Shown here piece by piece: positions 1 to 8,389 of a DNA stretch of 64,000 nucleotides; positions within the stretch are counted from its first letter, which is position 1; the number at the start of each line of letters is the position of its first letter. This DNA is from JAEUQQ01 sp963697285 (GTDB taxonomy: Bacteria; Acidobacteriota; Vicinamibacteria; Vicinamibacterales; JAFNAJ01): NCBI GenBank assembly GCA_963697285.1, contig CAVONI010000012.1, positions 310,001 through 374,000 on the forward strand, given 5' to 3'. A model generated the notes under the pieces. The model was not told the DNA's origin. It ran no database searches and was given only the letters and a program-made list of their open reading frames with translations. The position numbers and the translations under genes are program-made.

Positions 1-1111
1 TGACGTTCTCGAGCTCGCGCACGTTGCCCGGCCACCGGTGCCGGATCAGCACGTGATACGCCGCCGCCGCGATGCCCTTCACCTGCCGGCCGTGGCGCTG
101 CCGGTACTTCTCGAGGAAGTACTCGCACAGCAGCGGGATGTCTTCCGTCCGCTCGCGCAGCGGCGGCACCTTGAGCGTGATCGTGTTGATGCGGAAGTAG
201 AGGTCCTCGCGCAGCGATCCGTCGCGCAGCGCCGCCTCGACATCGACGTTCGTCGCGCAGATGAGCCTGAAGTCGACGCGCACCGTGCGATCGCTGCCCA
301 CGGGGCGGTATTCGCGCTCCTGCAGCACGCGCAGCAACTTGGTCTGCAGGTACGGCGGCATCTCGCCAATCTCGTCGAGCAGCAGCGATCCGCCCTCGGC
401 CAGCTCGAGCAGGCCGTCCTTGTCCTGCGAGGCTCCGGTAAAGGCGCCCTTCCGGTACCCGAACAGCTCGGACTCGATCAGGTCCTTCGGGATGGCCGCG
501 CAGTTGATCTTGATGAACGGCGCCTTCGACCGCTTGCTGTTCGCGTGCAGGGCGTTGGCGATCAGTTCCTTGCCCGTCCCGTTCTCACCCTGGATGAGGA
601 TGTTCGCGTCGCTCGTGGCCACGTTCTCGACGAGTTCGAGCAGGTCGTGCATCCGGCGGCTCCTGCCGATGATGTTCGCCAGGCGGAAGGGCCCCTCGAG
701 CTGCCGCTTCAGCTGCTCGTTCTCGCTGCGCAGCTTGCGCCGCTCGAGCGCCTTGTCGAGGATCGCCAGGAGCGCGTCGGGCGCGATGGGCTTCTCGAGA
801 TAGCTGAACGCCCCCCACTTCATGGCGGCCACGGCGCTTGGCACCGAGCCGTGCCCCGTCAGCACGAGCACTTCGATGGCGTCGTTCAACTGCCGGAACC
901 GCCGCACCAGCTCGAGGCCATCGAGGTCGGGCAGCCGCAGGTCGGTGATCACCACGTCGGGCTTCGTGGCGCGGAACTCGGCGTCGCCCTGGCGAGCCGA
1001 CGTGGCCGTGCGCACGTCGAAGCCTTCGCGCGTCAACAACAGCGACAGCCACTCGAGGACGGGTGGTTCGTCGTCGATGGCGAGGATGCGAATACGTCTG
1101 TCCGAGGCCAT
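1..1111 (-). CDS. Sigma-54-dependent response regulator (NtrC family), 3' end cut by the window edge
   Basis: About 370 residues are visible from an ATG at 1111; the C-terminal DNA-binding helix-turn-helix lies outside the window. The N-terminal receiver domain has the acidic cluster AIDDEP near residue 13, the phospho-acceptor Asp in VVITDLRLPD near residue 57 and the conserved Lys in YLEKP. The AAA+ domain follows, with a Walker A-like GENGTGKE and the sigma-54 contact loop GAFTGA. This architecture belongs to two-component activators that remodel sigma-54 polymerase at -24/-12 promoters. No cognate histidine kinase is seen here; it may lie to the left. A TATAAT on this strand sits about 74 bases upstream of the start. 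The target regulon cannot be told from the sequence. Confidence 0.93.
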   Translation of the reverse strand, partial: MASDRRIRILAIDDEPPVLEWLSLLLTREGFDVRTATSARQGDAEFRATKPDVVITDLRLPDLDGLELVRRFRQLNDAIEVLVLTGHGSVPSAVAAMKWGAFSYLEKPIAPDALLAILDKALERRKLRSENEQLKRQLEGPFRLANIIGRSRRMHDLLELVENVATSDANILIQGENGTGKELIANALHANSKRSKAPFIKINCAAIPKDLIESELFGYRKGAFTGASQDKDGLLELAEGGSLLLDEIGEMPPYLQTKLLRVLQEREYRPVGSDRTVRVDFRLICATNVDVEAALRDGSLREDLYFRINTITLKVPPLRERTEDIPLLCEYFLEKYRQRHGRQVKGIAAAAYHVLIRHRWPGNVRELENV

Positions 1112-1184
1112 GGGTCGCTGTGGGTAATCGACGAGAAATCGAGGGGCCGGGGACCCTCGGCGCATCGGGCCGCCGAGTCCAAAA

Positions 1185-1190
1185 ATTATA
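1185..1190 (-). promoter_or_regulatory. Probable -10 box of the sigma-54 response regulator
   Basis: A perfect TATAAT on the minus strand, followed by a short T-run, lies about 74 bases upstream of the ATG at 1111. The hexamer 17 bases further upstream (TTCATG) is only a weak -35 match. Confidence 0.45.
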
Positions 1191-1265
1191 CACGAACCTC
1201 GCCCGCGCATGAATCATGGTCAGCACATCCATGCGTCGCGCATCATCGCTGCACACCGCGGCGGA

Positions 1266-1271
1266 TATAAT
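1266..1271 (+). promoter_or_regulatory. Probable -10 box of the zinc-ribbon micro-protein, close enough for a leaderless mRNA
   Basis: TATAAT ends six bases before the ATG at 1278, so transcription would begin at or next to the start codon. There is no Shine-Dalgarno sequence between them. Confidence 0.5.
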
Positions 1272-1277
1272 CCGCCC

Positions 1278-1454
1278 ATGAGCGACGTGCCGAACACGCC
1301 CGTGGTGCCTATCCGCAGTGCGCCTCGCCCGGTGGTGCAGGTGACCGAACCCGACAAGGTGCTCTGCGAGCGCTGTGGTGCCGAGATGTTCCGGATGCAC
1401 GCCGTCTGGCGCTGCCCTGCCTGCCGGTTCAAGACCGACTGCTGCGGCTGGTAG
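1278..1454 (+). CDS. Small zinc-ribbon protein
   Basis: A 58-residue protein ending in a treble-clef or zinc-ribbon pattern: CERCG, then CPAC, then a terminal KTDCCGW. Two CxxC knuckles about 16 residues apart are enough to bind one zinc ion. I chose the ATG at 1278, not the in-frame start at 1209, because the TATAAT at 1266-1271 lies inside the longer version. It is followed 38 bases later by the leucine-degradation operon and may be transcribed with it. Function is unknown; such proteins can bind nucleic acid or act as metal-site adaptors, but nothing here decides that. Confidence 0.7.
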   Translation: MSDVPNTPVVPIRSAPRPVVQVTEPDKVLCERCGAEMFRMHAVWRCPACRFKTDCCGW

Positions 1455-1492
1455 GCCCGCCCGCGCCAGCCCCACCCCCGTCGCTGCCCAGC

Positions 1493-3100
1493 ATGGACGT
1501 CCTCGCCACGCACGTTCGCCCCACCGACGCCGAGTTCACGGCGAACGCCGCCCACATGCGGCGCCTGGTGGATGACCTCAAGCAGCAACTCGCCCGCGCT
1601 CGCGAAGGTGGCGGCCCACGCTACCTGCAGCGCCAGCGGGAGCAGGGCAAGCTGCCAGTGCGCGAGCGCATCGACACGCTGCTCGACCAGGGCTCGTCGT
1701 TCCTGGAACTGTCGCCGCTGGCAGCCACGGGGATGTACGACGACGAAGCGCCCGGCGCGGGAATCGTCACCGGGATCGGCCGCGTCTCGGGACGCGAGGT
1801 GCTCATCGTCGCCAACGACGCCACCGTCAAGGGCGGCACCTACTTCCCGATGACGGTGAAGAAGCACCTCCGGGCACAGCAGGTGGCGATCGAGAACCGC
1901 CTGCCCTGCGTCTACCTCGTCGACTCCGGCGGTGCCTTCCTGCCGCTGCAGGCCGAGGTCTTCCCCGACCGCGAGCACTTCGGGCGCATCTTCGCCAACC
2001 AGGCGCGCATGTCGGCCGAGCGCATCCCGCAGGTCGCCGTCGTGATGGGCTCGTGCACGGCGGGCGGTGCATACGTGCCCGCCATGTCTGACGAGACGGT
2101 CATCGTCCGGAACGTGGGCACGATCTTCCTCGGCGGCCCCCCGCTCGTGAAGGCGGCCACCGGCGAGGATGTCACGGCCGAGGAACTGGGCGGAGCCGAC
2201 GTGCACACGCGCATCTCTGGCGTCGCCGACTACTTCGCCGACGACGACGCCCACGCCCTGCACATCGCCCGGACGATCGTCTCGACCCTGCACACCGACA
2301 AGCAGTTACCACACGACCGCACGACTCCCGAGGAGCCTCGATACGACCCGCAGGAGATCTACGGCATCGTGCCCTCGAACCTGCGCACGCCCTACGACGT
2401 GCGTGACGTCATCGCGCGCATCGTCGACGGGTCGCGTTTCGACGAGTTCAAGGAGCGGTACGCGACCACGCTCGTGACCGGGTTCGCGCGGCTGCACGGT
2501 TTCCTCGTCGGCATCGTCGCCAACAACGGCGTGCTGTTCTCGGAGTCGGCCCTCAAGGCCGCGCACTTCATCGAACTCTGTGCCCTGCGCAGGATCCCGC
2601 TCGTGTTCCTCCAGAACATCACGGGGTTCATCGTGGGCAAGCAGTACGAACGCGCGGGCATCGCCAAGGACGGCGCCAAGATGGTGCACGCCGTCGCCAA
2701 CGCGCAGGTGCCGAAGTTCACGGTCATCATCGGCGGCTCGTTCGGCGCCGGCAACTACGGCATGTGCGGCCGCGCCTACGACCCGCGCCTGCTCTGGATG
2801 TGGCCGAACGCACGCATCTCGGTGATGGGCGGCGAGCAGGCCGCCGGTGTCCTCACGACGGTCAAGCGCGATCAGCTCGCGCGCGACGGCAAGCCCTTCC
2901 CCGCCGACGACGAGGCCGCGATACGCGACCCGATCCTCGAGAAGTACGAGCGCGAGGGTTCACCCTACTACTCGACGGCGCGGCTCTGGGACGACGGGGT
3001 CATCGATCCCGTCGACACGCGGACAGTGCTCGCGCTCGGCCTGTCGGCCGCCTACAACGCGCCAATCCCCGATGCGCGCTTCGGCGTGTTCAGGATGTGA
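1493..3100 (+). CDS. liuB: Methylcrotonyl-CoA carboxylase, carboxyltransferase (beta) subunit
   Basis: The 535-residue protein matches the size and motifs of the biotin-dependent acyl-CoA carboxyltransferase beta subunit. It transfers CO2 from carboxybiotin to 3-methylcrotonyl-CoA in leucine catabolism. The N-terminal crotonase-fold half carries VDSGGAFLPLQ (near 144) and GSCTAGGAYVPAMSDE (near 190). The C-terminal half carries GSFGAGNYGMCGRAYDPR and WPNARISVMGGEQAAGVL (about 412-450), typical of MCC rather than propionyl-CoA carboxylase. The next genes supply the hydratase, biotin carboxylase, biotin carrier and HMG-CoA lyase, which fixes the pathway. No isovaleryl-CoA dehydrogenase (liuA) is in the window. 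Confidence 0.93.
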   Translation: MDVLATHVRPTDAEFTANAAHMRRLVDDLKQQLARAREGGGPRYLQRQREQGKLPVRERIDTLLDQGSSFLELSPLAATGMYDDEAPGAGIVTGIGRVSGREVLIVANDATVKGGTYFPMTVKKHLRAQQVAIENRLPCVYLVDSGGAFLPLQAEVFPDREHFGRIFANQARMSAERIPQVAVVMGSCTAGGAYVPAMSDETVIVRNVGTIFLGGPPLVKAATGEDVTAEELGGADVHTRISGVADYFADDDAHALHIARTIVSTLHTDKQLPHDRTTPEEPRYDPQEIYGIVPSNLRTPYDVRDVIARIVDGSRFDEFKERYATTLVTGFARLHGFLVGIVANNGVLFSESALKAAHFIELCALRRIPLVFLQNITGFIVGKQYERAGIAKDGAKMVHAVANAQVPKFTVIIGGSFGAGNYGMCGRAYDPRLLWMWPNARISVMGGEQAAGVLTTVKRDQLARDGKPFPADDEAAIRDPILEKYEREGSPYYSTARLWDDGVIDPVDTRTVLALGLSAAYNAPIPDARFGVFRM

Positions 3101-3111
3101 ACCCTCCGCCC

Positions 3112-3897
3112 ATGGAACCCACCACGACCCTCGCGCTCTCCATCGCGGCGCATGTCGCCACGATCACCCTGCAGCGGCCCGAGGTACGCAACGCGTTCGA
3201 CGACATCATGGTGGCCGAACTGACGGCCTGCGCCCATCGGCTTGCCTCAGACGAATCGGTGCGCGTGGTCATCCTGCGCGGTGCGGGCAAGTCGTTCTGC
3301 GCAGGCGCCGACCTCACGTGGATGCAGCGCATGGTCGGCTACACCGAAGACGAGAATCGTCGCGATGCGCGGGCCATGGCCGAGATGTTCGAGGCGCTGG
3401 ACACGCTTCCGAAGCCGCTCGTCGGCGTCGTCCATGGTGCAGCCCTCGGTGGGGGCACGGGCCTGGCGGCGGTGTGCGACATCGTGATTGCCGCCGACGA
3501 TGCGCTGTTCGGCTTCACCGAGGTGAAGCTGGGGATCCTGCCAGCCGTGATCTCGCCGTACTCGGTGGCAAAGATCGGCGCGTCGCACGCACGCGCGCTG
3601 TTCCTCACCGGTGAACGGTTCACCGCTCAGCGCGCGAAGGACATCGGCCTGGTGCATCACGTGGTGCCCGCGGCGGTGCTCGACCAGCAACTCGGCGTCA
3701 TCGTCCAGGAACTGTCTTCGTCTGCACCTCGGGCCGTGGCCGCGGCCAAGGCCCTGATTCCGCAGGTGGCCCGACGACCGACCGTGGAGTCGATGTCGCT
3801 GACCAGCGCCGCCATCGCCGCCCATCGCGTCTCGCCCGAGGGCCAGGATGGCCTCAACGCCTTCCTCGCCAGGCGCAGGCCCGGATGGCTGCCGTGA
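3112..3897 (+). CDS. liuC: Methylglutaconyl-CoA hydratase (enoyl-CoA hydratase family)
   Basis: A 261-residue crotonase-fold enzyme starting at ATG 3112, 11 bases after the carboxyltransferase stop. It carries the oxyanion-hole motif SFCAGADLTWMQRM and the helix GAALGGGTGLAAVCDIVIAAD, followed by FGFTEVKLGILPAVISPY. The ADLTWM signature and the operon position point to hydration of 3-methylglutaconyl-CoA to HMG-CoA in leucine degradation. An open frame extends upstream to 2764, but that part overlaps liuB and is not coding. The stop overlaps the next start (TGATG at 3895-3899), so translation is probably coupled. Confidence 0.9.
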   Translation: MEPTTTLALSIAAHVATITLQRPEVRNAFDDIMVAELTACAHRLASDESVRVVILRGAGKSFCAGADLTWMQRMVGYTEDENRRDARAMAEMFEALDTLPKPLVGVVHGAALGGGTGLAAVCDIVIAADDALFGFTEVKLGILPAVISPYSVAKIGASHARALFLTGERFTAQRAKDIGLVHHVVPAAVLDQQLGVIVQELSSSAPRAVAAAKALIPQVARRPTVESMSLTSAAIAAHRVSPEGQDGLNAFLARRRPGWLP

Positions 3898-5399
3898 TGC
3901 GCCGTGTCCTGATCGCCAACCGCGGCGAGATAGCCGTCCGCGTGATTCGCGCGTGCCGCGAACTCGGCCTGCAGAGCGTGGCCGTCTGCTCGGACGCCGA
4001 CCGCTCGGCGCAGCACGCGCGCCTCGCCGATGCCGTCGCGGTGATCGGTCCGGCGCCCTCGCGTGAGAGCTACCTGCACGTCGAGCGCGTCATCGACGCT
4101 GCGCGGACGCACGGCGCCGATGCCGTGCATCCCGGCTACGGGTTCCTCTCAGAGAACGCCGTCTTCGCGGCCGCGTGTGCCGATGCCGGGCTCACGTTCA
4201 TCGGCCCGCCCGCCGACGTCATCGCCGCCATGGGTTCCAAGATTGGCGCACGCGAGGTGATGCAACGCGCCGGTGTGCCCGTCGTGCCGGGCGAGACGCC
4301 CGCGGATCAGTCGCAGGCCGGGCTGCTCGCCGCGGCCCGGTCGATCGGCCTCCCAGTGCTGATCAAGGCGTCGGCCGGAGGGGGCGGCAAGGGCATGCGC
4401 GCCGTGCACCTCGACGAGGATCTCGTCGAGGCCATCGCCGCCGCGCGACGCGAGGCCGAGTATGCGTTCGGTGACGGCACGCTGTACGTCGAGCGGCTCA
4501 TCGCGCGGCCCCGCCACGTGGAGTTCCAGGTGTTCGGCGACGCGCACGAACACGTGGTCCACGTGTTCGAACGCGAGTGCTCTGCCCAGCGCCGCCACCA
4601 GAAAGTGCTCGAAGAAAGCCCGTCGCCCGCGCTGACACCGCGGCTGCGCGAGCGGATGGGCGCGGCCGCCATTCTCGCCGCACGCGCCTCGCGGTACCAG
4701 AATGCCGGAACCGTCGAGTTCCTCGTCGATGGTGAGGGCGACGCCGCGGCGTTCTACTTCCTCGAGATGAACACCCGCCTGCAGGTCGAGCATCCCGTCA
4801 CCGAAGCCGTGACAGGGCGCGACCTCGTGCACGCGCAGATCCTCGTCGCCCAGGGTGCGCCGCTGCCGTGGACGCAAGCCGAGCTCTCGCAGCGCGGCCA
4901 CGCGATGGAATGCCGCGTCTACGCCGAGGACCCCGACAACGGCTTCCTGCCGCAGGCGGGACCGCTGTTGCGGTACCGCGAACCCGTGGCGCCCGGTATC
5001 CGCGTCGACAGCGGCGTGGTCGCCGGTGACGACATCACCGTGCACTACGACCCGATGATCGCCAAGGTGATCGCGTCGGCCGAAACGCGTTCAGCGACGA
5101 TTGCCCGCATGCGGGCCGCCCTGCGCGAATTCGTCGTGCTCGGCGTCCGCACCAACATCGGCTACCTGGATCGCGTGCTGGCGCACCCGGCATTCGAGGC
5201 GGGCGACATCGACACGCATTTCCTCGAACGCGAGCAGGCGGCGCTGGCCGACGGCGAGGATCACGAGGCGGCCGCCCTGGCGTCGGCGCTCGCCGTCCAC
5301 GCGCGCGCCGCGGGGCCGTCGGCGAACACGAACAGTGGTGGTGCAGAGGCGGCCGACACCGATCCGTGGGCGCGCATCGACGGGTGGAGGGCCTCGTGA
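3897..5399 (+). CDS. liuD: Methylcrotonyl-CoA carboxylase, biotin carboxylase part
   Basis: A 500-residue ATP-grasp biotin carboxylase that charges the biotin carrier with bicarbonate-derived CO2. It has the N-terminal IANRGEIAVRVIRA, the glycine-rich ATP loop SAGGGGKGMR (near 160), and the catalytic EMNTRLQVEHPVTEAVTGRDLV (near 290). In most bacteria the methylcrotonyl-CoA carboxylase alpha subunit fuses this domain to a biotin carrier. Here the frame ends at DGWRAS and the carrier begins in the next frame with a GTGA overlap at 5396. ATG 3897 overlaps the hydratase stop; ATG 3885 is an alternative start four codons upstream. Confidence 0.9.
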   Translation: MRRVLIANRGEIAVRVIRACRELGLQSVAVCSDADRSAQHARLADAVAVIGPAPSRESYLHVERVIDAARTHGADAVHPGYGFLSENAVFAAACADAGLTFIGPPADVIAAMGSKIGAREVMQRAGVPVVPGETPADQSQAGLLAAARSIGLPVLIKASAGGGGKGMRAVHLDEDLVEAIAAARREAEYAFGDGTLYVERLIARPRHVEFQVFGDAHEHVVHVFERECSAQRRHQKVLEESPSPALTPRLRERMGAAAILAARASRYQNAGTVEFLVDGEGDAAAFYFLEMNTRLQVEHPVTEAVTGRDLVHAQILVAQGAPLPWTQAELSQRGHAMECRVYAEDPDNGFLPQAGPLLRYREPVAPGIRVDSGVVAGDDITVHYDPMIAKVIASAETRSATIARMRAALREFVVLGVRTNIGYLDRVLAHPAFEAGDIDTHFLEREQAALADGEDHEAAALASALAVHARAAGPSANTNSGGAEAADTDPWARIDGWRAS

Positions 5400-5908
5400 G
5401 CATCCGCACACGCGTTCGGGGCCTGGAGTTCGACGTGCGCGTCGGTCCGTCCGGTTCCACTGCGGTCGAAGCGGTCGCGTTGCCGGGTTCGCCGCTCACG
5501 TTCGATGTGCTCGATCTCGGCGACGGGCAGTTGGTGGTCGATGCCGGCGGGCGGCGGCACCGAGCCGAGGTCGTACGCGTGGGCAGCGACTGCTGGGTGC
5601 ACGTGGATGGGCGCGCATACCTCGTCCACATCGCTGATCACAGCACGGGGCGCGCGCGGGCGCGGGCGCACGTCCACGACGTCCTCGCCGCCCCGATGCA
5701 CGCCACGGTGGTCCGCCTCGAGGTTGCCGTGGGCGACGAAGTCAGCGAAGGGCAGGTCCTGCTCGTGCTCGAGGCGATGAAGATGCAGATGCCGATGAAG
5801 GCCCCCCACCGCGCGATCGTGCGGGCCATCACCTGCGCCGTCGGCGACCTCGTGCCGCCGCACGTCGCGCTCGTGGAACTCGACGAGATCGACGAGATCG
5901 TCAGCTGA
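5396..5908 (+). CDS. Biotin carboxyl carrier part of methylcrotonyl-CoA carboxylase
   Basis: A 170-residue protein starting at GTG 5396 and overlapping the biotin carboxylase stop by four bases. The C-terminal biotinyl domain has the classical LEAMKMQMPMKAP site; the Lys of AMKM (near residue 127) is the biotin attachment point. The first 90 residues resemble the linking (BT) domain found between biotin carboxylase and carrier in fused alpha subunits. Either this is a natural split alpha subunit with translational coupling, or a one-base error near 5395 splits a fused gene. Given the errors elsewhere in this sequence, both remain open. The product acts with LiuB and the carboxylase in the cytoplasm. 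Confidence 0.85.
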   Translation: MSIRTRVRGLEFDVRVGPSGSTAVEAVALPGSPLTFDVLDLGDGQLVVDAGGRRHRAEVVRVGSDCWVHVDGRAYLVHIADHSTGRARARAHVHDVLAAPMHATVVRLEVAVGDEVSEGQVLLVLEAMKMQMPMKAPHRAIVRAITCAVGDLVPPHVALVELDEIDEIVS

Positions 5909-5911
5909 GCC

Positions 5912-6841
5912 ATGCCGGCAGCGTCCCGCCCCTTACGTGTCACCGTCGTGGAGGTCGGCCCCCGCGACGGGCTCCAGAACGAGGCGATCGTGCTCGACAT
6001 CGCCACGCGCGTCGCGTTCGTGGATGGCCTGGCGGCGGCGGGGTGCAGCGTGATCGAAGTCGGGGCCTTCGTGCATCCGCAGCGCGTCCCGCAGATGGCT
6101 GGAACGGCCGACGTGTTCGCCGCGATCAACCCTCGCGCCGGCGCGCGCTACAGCGCCCTCGTGCCGAACGTCGCCGGCCTCGATCGCGCCATCGCGGCCG
6201 GTGTCCGCGAAATAGCGGTCTTCGCCGCCGCGTCGGAGACGTTCTCGCGACGCAACATCAACCAGTCGATCGACGCCTCGATGCAGTCATACGCCGAGGT
6301 GACGCGCCGGGCTCTCGAGTCGGGTCTTCGGGTGCGCGGCTACCTCTCGACCTGCTTCGGCTGCCCGTACGAGGGTGCGGTCGACGTGGCACGCGTCGTG
6401 GAGTTGACCGAACGGATGCTCGCGTTCGGCGTCTTCGAGGTGGCGGTCAGCGACACGATCGGCGTCGCGCACCCGGGCCAGGTCGAACACGTGCTCACGG
6501 CCCTGCTGTCGCGCGTCGCGGCCCAGCGCCTTGCCCTGCACTTCCACGACACGCGCGGGACAGCACTCGCCAACGTCATGGCGGCCCTGCCATTCGGGAT
6601 CACCGTGTTCGACGCTGCCGCCGGCGGGCTCGGGGGATGTCCCTTCGCGCCCGGCGCGAGCGGCAACCTCGCGACCGAGGACCTGCTCTACGTGTTGCAC
6701 GGCCTGGGTATCGAGACCGGCATCGATCTCGCACGCCTCGTGCACGCCTCGCGCCACCTCGAGCACGCCATCGGCCGGCCGTTGCCGTCGCGCTACCTGC
6801 GCGCCACCGCGGCGGCCGGCGTCACCGATGCGCCTGCGTGA
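5912..6841 (+). CDS. liuE: Hydroxymethylglutaryl-CoA lyase
   Basis: A 309-residue TIM-barrel lyase that cleaves HMG-CoA to acetoacetate and acetyl-CoA, the last step of leucine degradation. Visible signatures are VEVGPRDGLQNE at the N terminus, TCFGCPYEGAV, VSDTIGVAHPGQVE, LHFHDTRGTALANV with metal-binding His residues, and GGLGGCPFAPGASGNLATEDL with the active-site Cys. It begins three bases after the biotin-carrier stop and closes the operon. The next gene converges from the minus strand with only five bases between the two stops, and I see no hairpin terminator there. Confidence 0.94.
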   Translation: MPAASRPLRVTVVEVGPRDGLQNEAIVLDIATRVAFVDGLAAAGCSVIEVGAFVHPQRVPQMAGTADVFAAINPRAGARYSALVPNVAGLDRAIAAGVREIAVFAAASETFSRRNINQSIDASMQSYAEVTRRALESGLRVRGYLSTCFGCPYEGAVDVARVVELTERMLAFGVFEVAVSDTIGVAHPGQVEHVLTALLSRVAAQRLALHFHDTRGTALANVMAALPFGITVFDAAAGGLGGCPFAPGASGNLATEDLLYVLHGLGIETGIDLARLVHASRHLEHAIGRPLPSRYLRATAAAGVTDAPA

Positions 6842-6846
6842 CGAGG

Positions 6847-7029
6847 CTAGTCGTCGAGCCCGCTGACCGACACGTCGAACTCGCCGTCGGCGTCGCGAAC
6901 GGCGGTCACTTCCATCGGCCGGCAACAGACCTCGCAGTCCTCGACATAGGTCATCCGTCGGCCGCCCGCCCCGTCGATCCAGAGGACGAGCGGCTCACCG
7001 CACGACGGGCATGTCACCTCGGCTTCCAT
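6847..7029 (-). CDS. CPXCG-motif cysteine-rich small protein
   Basis: About 60 residues from ATG 7029. It matches the pattern of the CPXCG cysteine-rich family: CPSCGEPLVLWIDGAGG, then YVEDCEVCCRPMEV, then an acidic tail rich in Asp and Ser. The paired CxxC units suggest a small zinc-binding protein. An in-frame upstream start at 7062 would add a basic MRRRSSRREQP leader; I prefer 7029 because the family begins just before the first CPXCG. Its function is not known. It converges with liuE and is divergent from the cupin gene. Confidence 0.75.
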   Translation of the reverse strand: MEAEVTCPSCGEPLVLWIDGAGGRRMTYVEDCEVCCRPMEVTAVRDADGEFDVSVSGLDD

Positions 7030-7138
7030 CGGCTGCTCCCTGCGAGACGATCGCCGTCGCATCGTCGCCCGGCGTTCTGGAGTACGCTTGCAGGATAGCC
7101 TGAACCGTCATCCCACAGCCCGAAACGAGGCACCACAT

Positions 7139-7489
7139 ATGAGCAGCTCAATTCCACCGCCGGATGCGCCGAAGGCCGAGGCCGCCGCCGATCTCCTCGC
7201 CTTCCAGGCACACGGCATCGCGAGTCGCGTGATTGCCCGCTCCGCTGCCGGCAACGTGACGCTCTTCGCACTCGACGGTGGCGAGATCATCAGCGAACAC
7301 TCGGCCCCGTTCGATGCGCTGGTCATCATGCTCGACGGCACCATGACCATCACGGTCGGCGGTGATCCGGTCGTGGCCAACGCGCACGACTTCGTCCGCC
7401 TGCCCGCCAACATCCCGCACGGCCTGCGCGCCGACACGGCCGCCCGGATGGTGCTCGTGATGCTGCGCGAAGCGCCGAAGTCGATGTGA
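7139..7489 (+). CDS. Small cupin-domain protein
   Basis: A 116-residue single cupin barrel. GGEIISEHSAPFDALVIMLDGTMTITVGGDPVVANAHDFVRLPANIPHGLRA contains the two cupin motifs, with candidate metal ligands in SEHSAPFD and IPHGL; motif 1 is weaker than in enzymatic cupins. The start at ATG 7139 is preceded by an AACGAGG ribosome site; the longer in-frame version from 7088 lacks one. Seven bases separate it from the sugar-kinase gene, so it is likely in the pseudouridine operon. Its substrate is unknown. Confidence 0.75.
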   Translation: MSSSIPPPDAPKAEAAADLLAFQAHGIASRVIARSAAGNVTLFALDGGEIISEHSAPFDALVIMLDGTMTITVGGDPVVANAHDFVRLPANIPHGLRADTAARMVLVMLREAPKSM

Positions 7490-7495
7490 CGCCGC

Positions 7496-8389
7496 ATGGC
7501 CGACCTGATAGTCGTCGGTGACGTCATGCTCGACGTGTCGGTCACCGCGCCACCGCTGAAGCGGGGTGGCGACGTGCACGGCGCCGTGCAGGTGCATCCG
7601 GGTGGCGCGGCCGCCAACACCGCGGTGTGGGCGGGCGCTCTCGGTCTCGACGTGGACCTCTACGCCGTGCTCGGCGACGATGCGGTGGGCGGCATGCTGC
7701 GCGACGAGTTCGTGCGCCGCGGCGTGCGGCTGCCCATCCCCCGTCGCGAGGGGACGCGCACGGGCACGATGCTGGTGGTGCGCGAAGACGGTGAGCGATC
7801 CATGGTGGCCGACCGCGGGGCCAACGCCACGTTGCGTGTATCCGACCTGCCCGACGTGCTCGACGCGCAGGGGGTCTACCTGTCGGGCTACACCCTGTTC
7901 GACCCTGGCACCGAGGCCGTCGCCCTCGAGGCGTTGCAGCGTGCACATGCCGAACACATCGCGACCGACGCGTCGTCGTGGCCGCTGATCGAGCGCTACA
8001 CGCCCGCGCGCTTCTTCGAGGCCACGGCAGGCGTCACCATCCTCTTTGCCAACGAGCGCGAGGCCGAGGCTCTCACCGGCACCGGGCCCGAGCGTGCGGC
8101 ACTCCTGCTGCTCGAACGCTATGCCATGGTCGTCATCAAGCAGGGCCCCCACGGTGCCACGCTCGCCTCGCGCGACGGTTTCTCGCACCGGCACCCGCCG
8201 AAGATCACGGAGGTCGATCCGACCGGGGCCGGCGATGCGTTCAACGGAGTCTTCCTCGCCAACATCATCCGCGGTGCGTCGCCCGACGAAGCGCTGGAAG
8301 TAGCGTGCGATGCGGGCGCCGACGTGGCTGCCTCAGCGACAACATGGCCGGTGTTCACGTGGGGATGCGATGCCACACCAGGAGCCTGA
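7496..8389 (+). CDS. psuK: PfkB-family kinase, probably pseudouridine kinase
   Basis: A 297-residue ribokinase-type kinase. Features are the N-terminal IVVGDVMLDV, the substrate-binding GGAAANTAVWAGALG, and the anion hole with catalytic Asp in DPTGAGDAFNGVFLANII (near residue 240). PfkB kinases phosphorylate many nucleosides and sugars. The gene immediately downstream encodes pseudouridine-5'-phosphate glycosidase and overlaps it by 20 bases; that pairing is the usual context for pseudouridine kinase, so the substrate call rests on context. The last residues run over the glycosidase start and look less conserved. Confidence 0.8.
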   Translation: MADLIVVGDVMLDVSVTAPPLKRGGDVHGAVQVHPGGAAANTAVWAGALGLDVDLYAVLGDDAVGGMLRDEFVRRGVRLPIPRREGTRTGTMLVVREDGERSMVADRGANATLRVSDLPDVLDAQGVYLSGYTLFDPGTEAVALEALQRAHAEHIATDASSWPLIERYTPARFFEATAGVTILFANEREAEALTGTGPERAALLLLERYAMVVIKQGPHGATLASRDGFSHRHPPKITEVDPTGAGDAFNGVFLANIIRGASPDEALEVACDAGADVAASATTWPVFTWGCDATPGA

